A stretch of 64,000 nt of DNA from assembly GCF_000337735.1 (NCBI RefSeq), contig NZ_AOHX01000039.1:219887-283886 (forward strand), written 5' to 3'. Positions 34,778-45,657 of the stretch are shown piece after piece. This stretch comes from Natronorubrum sulfidifaciens JCM 14089. Its GTDB lineage: Archaea; Halobacteriota; Halobacteria; Halobacteriales; Natrialbaceae. A model generated the notes under the pieces. It searched no databases. It was given only the letters and a program-made list of their open reading frames with translations, and was not told where the DNA came from. Numbering within the stretch: position 1 is the stretch's first letter; each line of letters opens with the position of its first letter. A program made the position numbers and the translations under genes.

Positions 34778-35181
34778 TGTTCACCTCCGTCCGTGGCGGT
34801 TGCGGCCGCACCGGTCTCCTCTTCTGTTTCGTGGCTGATACCGTACTTCGTGTCCAGTTTGTCGCGGTACCAGGCGTAGACTGCCGACAGCACCAGCGCA
34901 GCGGCCGGGGCGACGATTGCCGTCAGGAAGAAGTTGAGCGGGTAGCCATTGAGTACTCGAGTCTCGGTCATAAACTCCGGCGCGAAGTAACTCGCCGTCA
35001 CCGGGCCGAAGACGAACGCCAGCCAAACCGCAAACAGCCCGAAGATCATCTTCAGGTTGTCCCGCATGAACGGGGTCGCTGGCTTGAATAGATTGATCTC
35101 TTCGTCTAGGTAGTCGACGGTCTGTGCTCCTTCTGTGCCCGTGGCGGTTCCGCCGTCGGGTTGTGGTTCGTTATCTCCCAT
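34774..35181 (-). CDS. DUF4212 sodium/substrate symporter small subunit
   Basis: A 135-residue protein with two membrane helices (about 45-65 and 88-110) and the family motif NLKMIFGLFAVWLAFVFG. Small subunits of this family partner the SSS permease encoded next. The chosen start, MGDNEPQPDG at 35181, lies 150 bases after acs; a frame beginning at 35196 is possible. It overlaps the large subunit by 4 bases. Confidence 0.88.
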   Translation of the reverse strand: MGDNEPQPDGGTATGTEGAQTVDYLDEEINLFKPATPFMRDNLKMIFGLFAVWLAFVFGPVTASYFAPEFMTETRVLNGYPLNFFLTAIVAPAAALVLSAVYAWYRDKLDTKYGISHETEEETGAAATATDGGEQ

Positions 35182-35331
35182 TCGCTTCTCCTCCAATGTC
35201 GTGTGATTCAGTCGGCACGTCGCCGTCCGTGTCGACGGTCCGTCCCAATCTGTGAGTGATATTCTCTGTCATGTGTTTTGACCCGTGTTCGTGTCGTGCG
35301 TGGTTGGTATCTGAAAGAAAGGGTCCCCGAG

Positions 35332-37305
<1,974 letters not shown>

Positions 37306-37678
37306 GATACAACAATTCAATATGCTACTACCATAGTAAAGCCGGCATCTAGTTGTGCAAAATCGGGCCCCATTCAGGGAGGTAATATAGGGAATATTGA
37401 CTGTAATAGGAGGGAATATCTGTGTGTATGGGGTCGAATCCCGTTCTGATCGGGCGCGCGACACGGCCGGTGGCGGCGAACGCGGCCGACGACGGCTGGA
37501 GGCGGACGTAACAATCCCACCGAACTCTAGAGACTTAGCATCGCAGCCGACTCGCGGAGACGCGTTCGACCGGACGACTGGACTGGATGCCAGACGAACG
37601 GGTTCCCGACGTGGTTATCATCCCCGAGGACGGCCGCGACTTCGCGACCGACATCTCACTGACGGCTGTCCGACAGTA
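37306..37678. other. Intergenic region upstream of acs copy 1 and downstream of the Bat-like regulator
   Basis: A 373-base gap. Near acs it holds the TATA box (37331-37340). Further up it holds an A/T-richer stretch with GGGAATAT repeated at 37390-37397 and 37412-37419, 22 bases apart, plus related GGTAATAT at 37381-37388. The remainder to 37678 has coding-like composition and a 31-codon ATG frame (37587-37682) but no recognisable gene. Confidence 0.5.
37331..37340 (-). promoter_or_regulatory. TATA box of the acs copy 1 operon
   Basis: TTTACTATGG on the minus strand, 26-35 bases before the ATG. It overlaps a short inverted repeat TACTA-CCA-TAGTA at 37326-37338, which could be a regulatory site. 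Confidence 0.5.
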
Positions 37679-39910
37679 TTAGTCGCTGGCGGACGGTTCG
37701 ATGTCCTCGCTGGAGGGATCGTCGAAGAACGTCCGCAGGAGTTCGTGTTGGCCCTTCCGGAGATGATTGTGCAACGTCGGTGAGGAGACGCCCATCGCGT
37801 CAGCGATCTCCTCGGCGGTGCTCTCGCGCGGCCAGTCGTAGTAGCCGCCGAAGTACGCCGCCCGTAGCGAGGCCTCCTGTCGGTCTGTGAGGCGGTCCTC
37901 GAGTCCCTCACGGAACTCGCGGGCAGTCTGGACGGTTCGTTCGGCTTCGCGCTTGCCGACCAGTTCCGAGTTGGGGAAGCCAGAACGCAGGCCGGCGAGA
38001 ATCGTCCGCAAATCGGCGTCGGCTGCCGATTCGGCCGTGATCGTCGTCACGCCGCCTTCGGTGACGGCGTCGACGACCGTGACGCCGTACTCGGTGAGCG
38101 TCAGCGTCGGCGACGATCCTTCGACGATGAACTCGACGCGCCAGCCGTCCTCGTCGGTCTCGACCAGCCGACAGTCGTCGATGCCGGGGTCGTCCGCCGC
38201 GAGATCGAAAACGTCCGCCGGTGAGGCGTTCTGTAGCCGCACGTAGTACAGCTGTGTCGACTCGGAGATCGGGACGAGCGAGTCGAGTTCGAACCGACAG
38301 CCGAGTTGCTCTGAGGCGTCGACGAAAAACGAGTCGTCGTCGCGACAGGCGAACTCGAGTTCGACGACGCGATCCGAGAGCAGGAGGTTCCGTCGACGGA
38401 TCGCGGCGATCGCATACCCGATCTGCTTTCCGATCGTCGTGAGCCACTGGCGTTCGTCGGCGTCGAACGCCTGTGGTCTGTCGGTTGCGACAGTCAGCGT
38501 GCCGTATACCGTGTCGCCGTATGGGAGTGGGACACGCGCGAGTGCGCCCTCGTTGCCGACCTCTGCACTGCTGTCGACGCCGCCCTCGACGGCGAGGTCC
38601 ACACCGGTTGCAACCGACACCGTCGTCTCGCCGTCGTCGGTCGCCGCCCCATCGGTCCACTGCTCAGGAACGAGGCTGTCGACGGCTGTCGGATCGATAC
38701 CGCTCGAGGCACGCCAGTCCGTCCGCCGCTCCGTCACTGTCGCCCGGTCGATCCAGGCGTACGTGTAGGCTTGCCCGCCGGTCAGTGCCGCACAGGTCCG
38801 TGTCTCGACTTCTTCGTGGTCGGTCGACTCGAGGAGCGACCGCGCGACGGCACGGTGGGCCCGGGCGACCGCATACCGTCCCTCGAGTTCGTCACGACGG
38901 GATTGAACGGTCTCGAACGCCTCGTGGGAGGCCGAAACGTCGCGAACGAAGACGGCGAAGCCACGGTGGCGGCCCCGGTCGTCCCGCAGCGGCGAGATAA
39001 CCTCGGTCGCCCGGAACTGTGAGCCGTCTTTGTGCACGCGCCAGCCCTCGGTTTCGGAGCCGGATTCCTCCAGTGCCGCCGACAACGCCTGTTCGGGGAC
39101 GCCATCGTCGACGGCCGCGTCCGTATAAAAGGTCGAGACGTGTGTCCCAACGATTTCGCCGGCCCGGTAGCCGAACATCGACGCTGCGCTTCGATTCCAC
39201 CGTTCGACGTAGCCGTCGACATCGAGTCGGAGCAGCGCGTACCGGTCGCTTGCAGCCAGCAGCAGGCGAATAACGCTGTCATCGCTCACCATCGGTTCGT
39301 CCCGCGTCCTCGAGCGACTGTGTGCCGGTCCGGACGGTCGCTCGACGGCGTCGAAGGCGTCGACGATTTCCGCGTCCGTCGGCTCGGCGAGATACGGCTC
39401 GAGCGCTTCGAAACTCCCCCAGCCGCCGACGGTTTTGACGACTCTGGGGTTGACGGCGTGGTCGACGAGCGCAGTGTGGGCGAAATACTGGCGCAGGTCG
39501 CTCGTCGAGCAGTCGGCCAGCGCCGGCAGTTCGTACAGTTCGCTGGCCCGGTCGGCGACATCTGAAACCAGCATCTGGAGTCGACGGGCCGTGACGGGGA
39601 AGATTCGATCGTCAGTCGAGAGATCGTTGCTTCGTGCGTATCGACGGAGTTCCCGTTCGACGTGGGTCGGCAGGTACGCCGTCCGATCCGCGCCGTCATC
39701 GACGGCCGGCACACGAATCAGATACCGCGGCGGATCGATCCGAACCTGTTCGATGCTGTCGATAGTGAGTTCGGTGAGTTCTGTCGGCCGAAGCCCCACG
39801 TCACCACAGAGACGAACGACGAGCGCTTCGCGGTACGTTTCGGCGGCGTCGAGGAGCGACTCGTAGTGCTCACGCGAGAGGTCCGCCGAGTCGGTCACCT
39901 CGAGATCCAT
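37679..39910 (-). CDS. Bat-like HTH-10 transcription regulator with N-terminal integrase-type, PAS and GAF domains
   Basis: A 743-residue regulator. Residues ~15-180 match the tyrosine-recombinase catalytic fold: GLRPTEL with Arg41, TSDLRQYF with Arg140, GGW with Trp164, and LEPYLA with Tyr173; the usual His before DLR is Ser137. A PAS domain follows (about 211-330), then a GAF domain (about 345-500), a bacterio-opsin-activator domain (about 510-660) and a C-terminal HTH-10 (LTDRQEASLRAAYFGGYYDWPR, about 685-740). It sits between two acs genes and probably activates them or senses redox or metabolic state. The first domain probably binds DNA rather than recombining it. Its TATA box lies inside a palindrome. 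Confidence 0.9.
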   Translation of the reverse strand: MDLEVTDSADLSREHYESLLDAAETYREALVVRLCGDVGLRPTELTELTIDSIEQVRIDPPRYLIRVPAVDDGADRTAYLPTHVERELRRYARSNDLSTDDRIFPVTARRLQMLVSDVADRASELYELPALADCSTSDLRQYFAHTALVDHAVNPRVVKTVGGWGSFEALEPYLAEPTDAEIVDAFDAVERPSGPAHSRSRTRDEPMVSDDSVIRLLLAASDRYALLRLDVDGYVERWNRSAASMFGYRAGEIVGTHVSTFYTDAAVDDGVPEQALSAALEESGSETEGWRVHKDGSQFRATEVISPLRDDRGRHRGFAVFVRDVSASHEAFETVQSRRDELEGRYAVARAHRAVARSLLESTDHEEVETRTCAALTGGQAYTYAWIDRATVTERRTDWRASSGIDPTAVDSLVPEQWTDGAATDDGETTVSVATGVDLAVEGGVDSSAEVGNEGALARVPLPYGDTVYGTLTVATDRPQAFDADERQWLTTIGKQIGYAIAAIRRRNLLLSDRVVELEFACRDDDSFFVDASEQLGCRFELDSLVPISESTQLYYVRLQNASPADVFDLAADDPGIDDCRLVETDEDGWRVEFIVEGSSPTLTLTEYGVTVVDAVTEGGVTTITAESAADADLRTILAGLRSGFPNSELVGKREAERTVQTAREFREGLEDRLTDRQEASLRAAYFGGYYDWPRESTAEEIADAMGVSSPTLHNHLRKGQHELLRTFFDDPSSEDIEPSASD

Positions 39911-39926
39911 ACTTCGTGGTTTCTAA

Positions 39927-39948
39927 CGACACGAATATAATTGTGTCG
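39927..39948. promoter_or_regulatory. Promoter of the Bat-like gene overlapped by an inverted repeat
   Basis: On the minus strand an AATTATATTC box is centred about 28 bases before the ATG at 39910. It is enclosed by a perfect inverted repeat, CGACAC (39927-39932) and GTGTCG (39943-39948), 10 bases apart. A third CGACAC lies at 39965-39970. This looks like an operator on the basal promoter, possibly for autoregulation. Confidence 0.5.
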
Positions 39949-40046
39949 GCAATCACACTGTTTGCGACACAGAATCGAGTTCCGGTCAGCGTCGACGCGA
40001 TATTCTACTTCGCGGTATTTGAAAGTTCGAAATCAGTTCGACTCTG

Positions 40047-42023
40047 TCACTCCTCGCCGATCTCCGCTTGGATCTCGCCGACGATCTCGGGGTTTCGGAG
40101 CGCGCTCGTATCCCCGAGTTCGTGGCCGTTCGCGACGTCCTCGAGCAGGCGGCGCATGATCTTCCCCGAGCGTGTCTTGGGGAGTTCGGGTGTAAAGAGA
40201 ATCTCCGTCGGCCGCGCGATCGGACCGATCGCCGTTTCGATGCTGTCGATGATCGCCTCGCGAACCGCCGCGTCGTCGTCGTAGCCGCCTTCGGTGCTCA
40301 CGTAGGCGTAGACGTCCGTTCCGTTCGTCTCGCTCGAGCGACCGACGACGGCGGCTTCGGCGACGCCGGCGACGCCGGTGATCGCGCTTTCGATCTCGGT
40401 CGTACTCAGTCGCCGGCCGGAGACGTTGATCACGTCGTCGATGCGGCCGAGCACGGTGATGTAGCCGTCCTCATCGATCCGGGCGGTGTCGCCGCTGAAA
40501 TAGCGCCAGTCATCGGTGTCCGGGTCGGAGAAGCGATCCCAGTACTCCGCTTGGAAGCGCTTGTCGCCGTCGTACAGCGTTCGGGCCATGCCCGGCCACG
40601 GCCGGGCGATGGTGAGATAGCCGGAGTCGCCGGAATCGACTTCGGTTCCGGTGCTGTCGACCACACGGACGTCCATTCCGGGGAGGCCCGGCCCTGCTGC
40701 GCCGGGTTTCATCTCGCTGACGCCCGGCAGCGTCGACACCGTTACGGCCCCCGTCTCGGTTTGCCACCAGGTGTCGACGATCGGACACTCCTCGTTCCCG
40801 ATGTGTTCGTAATACCAGTTCCACGGTCGTGGACTGATCGGTTCGCCGACGGTGCCAAGCAGGCGCAACGAGGAGAGGTCGTGTCCGGCGGGATACTCCG
40901 ATCCCCATTTCATGAACGCGCGAATGGCCGTCGGCGCGGTGTAGAAGATGTCGACCGCGTTTCGGTCGACGATCTCCCAGAGCCGATCCCGGTCGGGGTA
41001 GTCGGGCGTTCCTTCGTACATTACGGTGGTCGTCCCGAGTGCGAGCGGCCCGTAGACGATGTAGGTGTGGCCCGTGATCCAGCCGATATCGGCCGCACAC
41101 CAGTAGGTGTCCTCGGGTTTGACGTCGAGGACGGCGTGACTCGTCCAAGCCGCGTGCGAGAGATACCCGCCTGTCGTGTGGACGACGCCTTTCGGCTCGC
41201 CGGTGGTGCCCGAGGTGTACATCAGAAACAGCATATCCTCGGCCTCTCTCGGCACCGGATCGATGGTTTCGCCCGCGAACGTCTCCCGAAGTTCGTGGTA
41301 ATCGTACTCGTCGTCACCGAGGACGTGTGGGAGGTCGTCACCAAGTCGGTCGACGACGACCGTGCTAACGTCTTGCTCGAGTTTCAACCGGGCGTTGTCC
41401 GCCTTGCTCTTTTGGTTGAACGCATCGCCGCGTCGGTAGTAGCCATCACAGGTGACCAGAAACTCGCTGTCGGCGGCGTCCATTCGCGTCGCCAGCGCGT
41501 CGGCCGATAAGCCGGCGAAGACGACGTTGTGTGGCGCACCGATCCGGGCACACGACAGCATCGCGATCGGCAACTCAGGGATCATCGGCAGATAGATCGT
41601 CACAACGTCGTCTTCCTCGACGCCGAGGTCACGCAGGGCCGCGGCGAACTCGTTGATCGCGACGTAGAGATCACGATAGGTGTAGGTCTTGCGCTCCCCG
41701 TGTTTGCCCTCCCAGCGGATCGCCGTGTGGGTTTTGCGTCCCGACTCGAGGTGCCGGTCGACGCAGTTTTCGGCGGCGTTGAGCGTTCCGTCGGGAAACC
41801 ACTGGTAGGACGGGGCGTTCTCGTCATCGAGAACGGTCTCGTACGGCTTGCGCCACGAGAGCAAGTCGGCCGCCCGTTCCCAGCACTCGGGCCAGTTTTC
41901 CTCGAACTCGTCGTAGATCCCCGGATCCGAGACGTTTGCCTGTTCGACGAACGACGGCGGAGGGCTTCGGGGCGATCCGGTGAGGACAGGACGGTCATGT
42001 CCACACCCGTTCCGATCGACCAT
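40047..42023 (-). CDS. acs: Acetyl-CoA synthetase (AMP-forming), copy 2
   Basis: A 658-residue Acs closely related to copy 1. It has YTSGTTGEPKGV, WWQTETGA and the catalytic Lys in PKTRSGKIMRR. The N-terminus is shorter in its conserved part and begins with a divergent ~23-residue segment before FVEQANVSDPGIY. A TATA box (42051-42057) about 30 bases upstream supports the start at 42023. It is transcribed separately from copy 1, toward the Bat-like gene. It may differ in affinity or in preference for other short acids such as propionate. Confidence 0.94.
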   Translation of the reverse strand: MVDRNGCGHDRPVLTGSPRSPPPSFVEQANVSDPGIYDEFEENWPECWERAADLLSWRKPYETVLDDENAPSYQWFPDGTLNAAENCVDRHLESGRKTHTAIRWEGKHGERKTYTYRDLYVAINEFAAALRDLGVEEDDVVTIYLPMIPELPIAMLSCARIGAPHNVVFAGLSADALATRMDAADSEFLVTCDGYYRRGDAFNQKSKADNARLKLEQDVSTVVVDRLGDDLPHVLGDDEYDYHELRETFAGETIDPVPREAEDMLFLMYTSGTTGEPKGVVHTTGGYLSHAAWTSHAVLDVKPEDTYWCAADIGWITGHTYIVYGPLALGTTTVMYEGTPDYPDRDRLWEIVDRNAVDIFYTAPTAIRAFMKWGSEYPAGHDLSSLRLLGTVGEPISPRPWNWYYEHIGNEECPIVDTWWQTETGAVTVSTLPGVSEMKPGAAGPGLPGMDVRVVDSTGTEVDSGDSGYLTIARPWPGMARTLYDGDKRFQAEYWDRFSDPDTDDWRYFSGDTARIDEDGYITVLGRIDDVINVSGRRLSTTEIESAITGVAGVAEAAVVGRSSETNGTDVYAYVSTEGGYDDDAAVREAIIDSIETAIGPIARPTEILFTPELPKTRSGKIMRRLLEDVANGHELGDTSALRNPEIVGEIQAEIGEE

Positions 42024-42050
42024 AGTCGTTCGAACCGAAGACAGTCAGCG

Positions 42051-42057
42051 GAATAAA
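42051..42057 (-). promoter_or_regulatory. TATA box of acs copy 2
   Basis: GTTTATT on the minus strand, 28-34 bases before the ATG at 42023, fitting a leaderless transcript. Confidence 0.5.
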
Positions 42058-42102
42058 CGTTCCTCCGAACCATGTCCGGCCGACGGATCGACCGCCGACC
42101 AG

Positions 42103-44139
42103 TTAGTGTAACTCGAGGAACCGTCGGTCGTCACCCCGGTCGCCGACAGCCGGATAGAGCACGACGAAGTTTCCGTCCGTCGCCGTCGAGACCTCCGTCG
42201 GGAGTGTCTCGAGTGCCGGCTGCCATCCCATCGTCCTGCGGCGCGCGCTGATCGGAACGACGAGGGCAGTCTCGCTGACATCCTCGCGGAGCCGGGTCGA
42301 GACGTCGTCCCAGCTCTCGACCCGCTCGAACGTCGCGGGGACGTCCGGTCCACCGATCTCGAACAGGTGCTTGAACTGCTCGGGCGAGTCGTCGATGACG
42401 AGTGCGCGAATCGGCGCACCAACCTGTGTCGCGAGATGCTCGAGCGTGTGGACGGCCTCGTAGAACCCGTCGTTGTGCTCGATTCCCGGCGGAAGGATGG
42501 CGACGACTTCAGTCGTCGTGTTCAGCGGCTGGCGAACGTGCGAGATCAGGACGAGCTGTGTCGACCGTGCGAGAACCTGATCGATCACGTGACCGAAGAT
42601 CCGACGGTGGCGTGGAGTGCCGTCCCAGCCGATCACCAGCGTCGTGATCCGGTTTTCGAGGGCGGCGCGGACGATTCCTGACGCGACGTTTCGCTCGACA
42701 CGGGTTTGGCGCTCGACGGGGACCTCGGCACCGGCCGCGTACGCCTCGAGTTCCTCGAGCGTGGATTCGATCGCAGCGACATCGGCCTCGGCTTGTGAGC
42801 CGGGCCGAGCAACGCTCAGGGTGTACAGTGGCTGGTCGTCGTCGGCCTCGCGAACGAGCACGGCAAGATCGAGCAGTGATTCGCGGTACTGGGAGGTACG
42901 TGAGAACGGAACCATCACTCGCTGTGGCGCAGTTCGCGGATCGTACGCCGTCTGTTCGGACGCACGGACGATCGACCGGCCGTAGCGATCGACGATCGCG
43001 GGGCTGAGAACGCCGACGACGAGGATCATCAGCACGACGGCGTTGAGCATCGCCTCGCCAAGCAAGCCCTGATCGAATCCGATGAGCACGATCGCGAGTG
43101 CCGCCGCGGCCTGCCCGATCGAGAGTCCGAACATGGTCATCATCTCGGCGGTGGTGTAGCCGTAGCGCCGCGCGGTCAGCCAGGCCGCAGCGTACTTCGT
43201 CGTAAGGACGAGCGCGACGAACGTGGCGGTTATCAACAGCGCCTCGAGGCCGCTGGTCAACACGCGGACGTCGACGAGCATCCCAACCGAGAGCAGGAAA
43301 AAGGGGATGAACAGCGCGTTGCCGACGAACTCGATTCGGTTCATCAACGGACCTCGTTGGGGGATCAACCGGTTGAGGACGAGCCCGGCGAGGAACGCCC
43401 CGACGATGTGTTCGACGCCGGCGAGTTCGGCAAGCGAGGCACAGACGAACAGGACGGCCATCACGAACAGGAACTCGACGGAGCTCTCCTGGTCGACTGT
43501 CCGGAAGAACCATCGCGCGAGTCGCGGGACGAGCAGCCAGACACCGGCGAAAAAGAGGGCGAGACCGCCCGCGAGCTCGAGCCAAAAGCGCGGTCCGAGC
43601 CCGCCGTCGTCCCCGGCGATGACGACAGCGAGGACGAGCAACGCGAGCGTGTCGGTGATGATCGTCCCACCGATCGTCGACGTGACGCTCTCGTTTGTCG
43701 TGATCCCGAGCCGGCTGACGACGGGATAGGCAAGCAGCGTATGAGAGGCGAATATGGCCGCGAACAGTGCTGTCGCGCCCATCGAAAGCCCAAGTGCGTA
43801 GTAGCCCACGACCATCCCGATGGCCTGTGGGATCACGAACGACAACAGCCCGAAGACGAGACTTCGCTCTTTGTACTCGATGAACTGTGTGAGGTTGATC
43901 TCGAGGCCCGCGACGAACATCAGGTAGACGATTCCGACCTCGCCGAGCAGCACGATTGTCTCGTCGCGCTCGAGGATTTCGAATCCGTTCGGGCCGATTG
44001 CAGCGCCGACGACGATGATCCCGACGAGTCCCGGGAGACGATACCGGTCCAACACCAGCGGCGCGACCAGAAAGACGATCATCGCGACCCCAAAGATGAG
44101 AATCGGATCGGTAACGGGAAGCGTCGGCGCAGGGTCCAT
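42103..44139 (-). CDS. Cation/proton antiporter (CPA2/KefB type) with C-terminal Usp-like domain
   Basis: A 678-residue protein. Residues ~10-400 form a CPA2 antiporter with about 12-13 helices ([31 protein letters not shown], with acidic residues in the transport helices). Residues ~415-678 are a cytoplasmic region resembling two universal stress protein repeats ([21 protein letters not shown]). It probably exchanges Na+ or K+ for protons, important in a halophile, and the Usp-like part may gate it with nucleotide. It is followed upstream on the same strand by a Usp gene. Confidence 0.9.
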   Translation of the reverse strand: MDPAPTLPVTDPILIFGVAMIVFLVAPLVLDRYRLPGLVGIIVVGAAIGPNGFEILERDETIVLLGEVGIVYLMFVAGLEINLTQFIEYKERSLVFGLLSFVIPQAIGMVVGYYALGLSMGATALFAAIFASHTLLAYPVVSRLGITTNESVTSTIGGTIITDTLALLVLAVVIAGDDGGLGPRFWLELAGGLALFFAGVWLLVPRLARWFFRTVDQESSVEFLFVMAVLFVCASLAELAGVEHIVGAFLAGLVLNRLIPQRGPLMNRIEFVGNALFIPFFLLSVGMLVDVRVLTSGLEALLITATFVALVLTTKYAAAWLTARRYGYTTAEMMTMFGLSIGQAAAALAIVLIGFDQGLLGEAMLNAVVLMILVVGVLSPAIVDRYGRSIVRASEQTAYDPRTAPQRVMVPFSRTSQYRESLLDLAVLVREADDDQPLYTLSVARPGSQAEADVAAIESTLEELEAYAAGAEVPVERQTRVERNVASGIVRAALENRITTLVIGWDGTPRHRRIFGHVIDQVLARSTQLVLISHVRQPLNTTTEVVAILPPGIEHNDGFYEAVHTLEHLATQVGAPIRALVIDDSPEQFKHLFEIGGPDVPATFERVESWDDVSTRLREDVSETALVVPISARRRTMGWQPALETLPTEVSTATDGNFVVLYPAVGDRGDDRRFLELH

Positions 44140-44225
44140 CAGCCGTCGCTCCCGCCGGTATCACCCGAGTGTCGCTGACACTGCCCACTCGCGGCCGTCA
44201 TTGCGTGGCGAGCACGACAGACGGG

Positions 44226-44720
44226 TTATTCGATCGTCGAGTCGATGTCCGAAACGTCCTCGGGATCGACCGTCGCACCGGGTTCGCGAACGACGTACAC
44301 GTCGTAGCGCTGATCGTTTGCGACCGGGCTCCCAACGCTCGACTGCGGTGCGATCACCGAGCCAGCGTTCTCCGAGCCGATGAAGACGACCGATGCGTCG
44401 ATTTCGCCCGCGATTCGACGGATCTCACGAACGACGTTCGTCGTCGACGTCGACGTCGGTTCGTCCGAACTCACGCGCTCGGTGTGGACAGTTGCCTCCG
44501 GTGCGACCTCGTCGGCTCGCACGTTCATCCCTGCTTCGATCGCTTCGGGGTCGAACGGCTCGCCCTCTGTGATCCAGCCCCGTTCTCGAGCGTACTCGGC
44601 GTCGTCCGGAATGACCGTCAGCACGATGACCTCCTCGTCGAGTAACGCTCCGAACGTGGATGCTTTCTCGAGGGCAGTTTGTGCCAGTTCCGAACCGTCG
44701 AACGGGACGAGTAACGTCAT
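44226..44720 (-). CDS. Universal stress protein, divergent
   Basis: A 164-residue Usp beginning [20 protein letters not shown]. The usual ATP-binding glycine motif at the C-terminus is replaced by [23 protein letters not shown], so nucleotide binding is uncertain. A TATA-like ATTTAC at 44746-44751 lies 26-31 bases upstream and supports the start at 44720. It ends 86 bases before the antiporter start and may be its regulatory partner. Confidence 0.85.
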   Translation of the reverse strand: MTLLVPFDGSELAQTALEKASTFGALLDEEVIVLTVIPDDAEYARERGWITEGEPFDPEAIEAGMNVRADEVAPEATVHTERVSSDEPTSTSTTNVVREIRRIAGEIDASVVFIGSENAGSVIAPQSSVGSPVANDQRYDVYVVREPGATVDPEDVSDIDSTIE

Positions 44721-44784
44721 ACCTCTATCTCGTACGACAGCCGAGGTAAATGTTCGGTCTCCAACAACCGGGACCCGGTCGCCC

Positions 44785-45219
44785 TCAGGTGGACTCACCG
44801 TCAATGATCAGCACCGGCCGGGTCGTGGATCTGACGACGCGGTCGACAGTGCTCCCGAGCAGCGCCCGTCGGAACGACGAGCGGCCGCGAGCACCGATCA
44901 CGATCGCACTCGCGTCGTGCTCATCCGCGTACGCGACGATTTCTTCGTACGGAACGCCCGATCGAATCGTCGTTTCGACTGAGACGCCAGCATCGCCAGC
45001 GGCCTCAGCGAGGGCCTCGAGGGACTCGGTTGCCTGTTCGCGTTGTCGCTCCCTCACTTCCTCGGGGTCGACGATCGCGTTGTCGTACTCGGTTCGACGC
45101 TCGAGGACGGCGATCCCGTACAGCGTTGCATCGAACCGGGTGGCGAGTTCGACCGCATGCGAGACGGCTTCGCGTGCCGTCTCGCTCCCATCGGTCGCAA
45201 CCAGAATCGACTCGTACAT
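44785..45219 (-). CDS. Universal stress protein (UspA family)
   Basis: A 144-residue single-domain Usp. The N-terminus ILVATDGSETAREAVSHA and the ATP-binding region GARGRSSFRRALLGSTVDRVVRS are intact. It is tandem with the divergent Usp gene, 64 bases apart. Confidence 0.9.
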   Translation of the reverse strand: MYESILVATDGSETAREAVSHAVELATRFDATLYGIAVLERRTEYDNAIVDPEEVRERQREQATESLEALAEAAGDAGVSVETTIRSGVPYEEIVAYADEHDASAIVIGARGRSSFRRALLGSTVDRVVRSTTRPVLIIDGEST

Positions 45220-45306
45220 GCGGGTACATACGGCACACTCCCAGTAAGTCCTGTCCTTGTCTCCGTTCCCGACCGGAGCCGCCTCTGGAATCGAAATCTC
45301 GTAGCA

Positions 45307-45313
45307 CTATATG
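45307..45313 (+). promoter_or_regulatory. TATA box of the small membrane protein gene
   Basis: CTATATG, 22-28 bases before the ATG at 45335. Confidence 0.4.
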
Positions 45314-45334
45314 ATGGCGTTCGTACGGCCACGT

Positions 45335-45556
45335 ATGACTGAGGAAGTCCCGGTCAAGTTCACGGATCTCCTTCTCCTCGGAGTCGTCTCGCTCGGTGGC
45401 GGGATTCTCATCGCGTCATTGATCCTCACACCAACGCTCTCCACACAGTTTATCAGCGTCATTTTCCTCGGCACGATGTTGCTGGCGTTTTTCCTGTTCA
45501 TTCCGGTGCTTGGGGTGCGGCTGTTCCTCGAAGAACGGAACGACGAGTCGGAGTAG
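45335..45556 (+). CDS. Small two-helix membrane protein
   Basis: A 73-residue protein with two hydrophobic helices (about 8-28 and 33-57) and a charged tail ending ERNDESE. The start at 45335 (MTEEVPVKF) is favoured by a CTATATG box upstream; an earlier ATG at 45311 would overlap that box. It lies alone between the Usp genes and the acidic-protein cluster. No function known. Confidence 0.65.
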   Translation: MTEEVPVKFTDLLLLGVVSLGGGILIASLILTPTLSTQFISVIFLGTMLLAFFLFIPVLGVRLFLEERNDESE

Positions 45557-45657
45557 CAGTCGGGCGATCCGTCGTCGTCACTGCTCGCCGATCACCGATC
45601 CCACCACCCCGTGATCGGCCGCAATCGTCTGCGAATCGAAGCCGTCTACAGCGCCGG

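Noticed and set aside
33164..34879. 571-codon plus-strand frame across the symporter genes
   Set aside because: Its translation is a His/Arg/Asp-rich shadow with no domain pattern, while the opposite strand encodes a clear SSS transporter.
37306..37464. N-terminal extension of acs copy 1
   Set aside because: It would cover the TATA box and gives a Cys/Tyr/Arg-rich segment not found in Acs proteins.
37587..37682. Possible 31-residue gene (MPDERVPDVVIIPEDGRD) downstream of the Bat-like gene
   Set aside because: Codon use looks haloarchaeal, but no TATA box is at the right distance, the size is tiny and the end overlaps the Bat-like stop codon; not enough support.
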